Below, one piece after another: positions 62,787 through 64,000 of a stretch of 64,000 bases of DNA. The stretch is from contig OZ241334.1 of assembly GCA_965200035.1 (NCBI GenBank), positions 558,001 through 622,000 of the forward strand, in the 5' to 3' direction. The position numbers and the translations under genes are program-made. This DNA is from UBA1952 sp965200035 (lineage in GTDB: Bacteria; Bacteroidota; Bacteroidia; Chitinophagales; Chitinophagaceae). Below the pieces are notes generated by a model, which made no database searches, had not been told where the DNA came from, and saw only the letters and a list, made by a program, of their open reading frames with translations. Every line of letters starts with the position of its first letter. The stretch's first letter is position 1.

Positions 62787-63665
62787 TCATGCAAAGATAT
62801 CAGCTACATTGCGTTTTATGTTGGCGGACATCCGCTGCATCGGTAAGTCGTTCTGGTCGATGCCAAACGGATCTTCAATTTCTTCTGCAATCAGTTCCAG
62901 GCTTCCGAGCACATAAAATACAAAGGCGACAATCGGAATAGTCAGGAAGCCAAGGCTAAACACGTAGCCAAGCGGTAAGGTCACGACGTATGCAAAGATG
63001 AACTTCTTGATGAAAGCGCTGTAGGAATAAGGGATTGGCGTGTTCTTAATGCGCTCGCAGCCGCCACATATATCCAGAAAAGATTGTACTTCGGGATTGA
63101 TGAGGATGAGCTGATCGCCGGTGAGCAATCCTGTTTTATACAGATCATTGAGGCGCTGGTTGATGGCAATTACAATCTGGTTGGGCATGTGCTTGCTGGT
63201 ATCGAAATCCGGTATTTCCGGGTGCGGCTTTTCATCCAGCTCCAGTCGGGTAATTTCTGTCTGCAAATGCATTTGCAGTTCACTCGCAAAAAGCGGTATC
63301 AGGTGAGCAAAATAAATCCGGTCATCTTCCGCAGATTCAGGTAAATAAGCATGTAATTTGATGGCAAGGTTCCGGCTGCTGTTGACCAGCGCCCCCCACA
63401 ATTTTCGCCCTTCCCACCAGCGGTCGTAAGCTGTATTGGTGCGGAATACCAGCAGCAGCGATAAGGCCAGCCCGAGCAGATTATGCATGAGCGGCACATT
63501 GCGCAGATGGTTTTTTTCACCCAGCTTCAGCCAGTGAACCTCTATAAGTACAACAACGGCGCTATACAGGCACAGGAATATAATAAGCGGCAGCAGCTTA
63601 CGAAACGTATCCGCCTTGTGCAACCGGAAAATACCAAACCATTCTTTCGGATTATAGCTTATCAT
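62787..63665 (-). CDS. Bestrophin-family ion channel protein
   Basis: The 292-residue protein belongs to the bacterial bestrophin-like (UPF0187/YneE) family. It has four hydrophobic segments (about 22-45, 55-75, 215-235 and 240-260), the NTAYDRWWEGRKLWGALVNSSR segment near 75-96 and the C-terminal EEIEDPFGIDQNDLPMQRMS acidic motif. Bacterial relatives form pentameric cation channels. The 250-bp gap 62536-62786 downstream is AT-rich and holds no gene that I can support. Confidence 0.92.
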   Translation of the reverse strand: MISYNPKEWFGIFRLHKADTFRKLLPLIIFLCLYSAVVVLIEVHWLKLGEKNHLRNVPLMHNLLGLALSLLLVFRTNTAYDRWWEGRKLWGALVNSSRNLAIKLHAYLPESAEDDRIYFAHLIPLFASELQMHLQTEITRLELDEKPHPEIPDFDTSKHMPNQIVIAINQRLNDLYKTGLLTGDQLILINPEVQSFLDICGGCERIKNTPIPYSYSAFIKKFIFAYVVTLPLGYVFSLGFLTIPIVAFVFYVLGSLELIAEEIEDPFGIDQNDLPMQRMSANIKRNVADIFA

Positions 63666-63706
63666 ATCTGTAAATACTGAAGACCAGCCCGAAAAATAAG
63701 GAAAGA

Positions 63707-63734
63707 TTGTATAACGGGCCGCTGCCTATTTTTG
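63707..63734 (+). promoter_or_regulatory. Candidate promoter of the alpha/beta hydrolase gene
   Basis: TATTTTTG (63727-63734) matches TAnnTTTG, with a TTG at 63707-63709 (17-bp spacer, slightly short). It lies about 40 bp before the ATG at 63774. Confidence 0.4.
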
Positions 63735-63773
63735 CGGCAATCATACAGCCCGCATTATTATAAAATCATTTCT

Positions 63774-64000
63774 ATGCAACCATTAATCCTGCTTCATGGC
63801 GCATTAGGCGCAGCTTCGCAATTTCAGGTACTTAAAGAATTACTGGCCGGTGATTACAGTGTTCATATATTGGATTTTTCGGGTCATGGCGCTTCGATTG
63901 CTGAGCCGGAAACATACAGCATTGATTTATTTGCGCAGGATGTGATCCTTTATATGGATGAGCAGCGCATAAGTCAGTCTTATGTATTCGGGTATAGCAT
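63774..64000 (+). CDS. Alpha/beta hydrolase, 3' end outside the window
   Basis: The first 75 residues are visible: LILLHGALGAASQF with the oxyanion-hole His-Gly, then VHILDFSGHGASI, and at the window end SYVFGYSM, which begins the nucleophile elbow (GxSxG with Ser in GYSM). The protein is cytosolic with no signal peptide. The substrate cannot be inferred from this part. It is divergent from the bestrophin gene. Confidence 0.85.
   Translation, partial: MQPLILLHGALGAASQFQVLKELLAGDYSVHILDFSGHGASIAEPETYSIDLFAQDVILYMDEQRISQSYVFGYS

Overview
The window reads as one chromosome segment of a member of the Bacteroidota, most likely a Chitinophagia/Sphingobacteriia-type organism. Supporting signs are the family types present (DUF6600 protein, FucP-like sugar transporter, split LigD plus Ku, Bacteroidota-style tyrosine integrase), promoter boxes of the TAnnTTTG / TTG kind in front of several genes, and mostly weak Shine-Dalgarno sequences. 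It divides into an accessory left part (1 to about 29.7 kb), a short decayed junction (29.7-31.0 kb) and a housekeeping right part (31.0-64.0 kb).

Accessory part. Positions 1-7.8 kb look like the transfer/leading region of an integrative conjugative element: a MobF relaxase-helicase (407-3166), then a leftward block coding for a small unknown protein, a DUF2958 protein, an ArdC-type antirestriction protein, a RadC/JAB protein, a toprim/primase-like protein and an AlpA-like HTH protein. Nearly every gap in that block holds a strong inverted repeat; the largest is a ~187-nt hairpin directly abutting ardC. Positions 8.0-9.7 kb carry a second recombination module (tyrosine recombinase with a TTG start, plus a small HTH protein). 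From 17.1 down to 9.8 kb runs a tight seven-gene leftward operon: caspase-like peptidase, a 702-aa coiled-coil/multi-TM protein, a 453-aa multi-TM protein, a DxSxS (VWA-like) lipoprotein, a DUF697-like membrane protein, a small unknown protein and a membrane HExxH metallopeptidase. I know of no described system with this composition and regard it as the most interesting content of the window. A divergent operon (17.4-20.0 kb) codes for an acidic small protein, a membrane protein, a NarL-type histidine kinase and a LuxR-type response regulator. The two operons share a control region with two perfect palindromes. Next come a GH38-type alpha-mannosidase and a phospholipase C/acid phosphatase, bracketed by a diverged direct repeat, a C-terminally broken alkA, a complete IS3-family element (26919-28245) and an integrase (28261-29544). 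That integrase faces a 3' half of tRNA-Asn (29680-29723), which I read as the right attachment site of the whole island; the left end lies outside the window.

Junction. An Nramp metal transporter relic and a second gene relic, both with frame breaks, lie between the attachment site and rpoC.

Housekeeping part. It holds rpoC and rpoB (leftward); a LON-domain protein; a polysaccharide set (O-antigen ligase/polymerase, heparinase II/III-like protein, UDP-GlcNAc 2-epimerase, WecA/MraY-type transferase); a CrtI-like oxidoreductase; phosphoglucosamine mutase; a multi-PAS histidine kinase; recA; rpsL-rpsG without fusA; a ku-ligD end-joining locus in which LigD is split by a frame change; a TPR protein; a FucP-like transporter divergent from a ROK sugar kinase; a DUF6600 Gln-rich protein; a bestrophin; and the start of an alpha/beta hydrolase. 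All calls come from reading the sequence; no database search was run.
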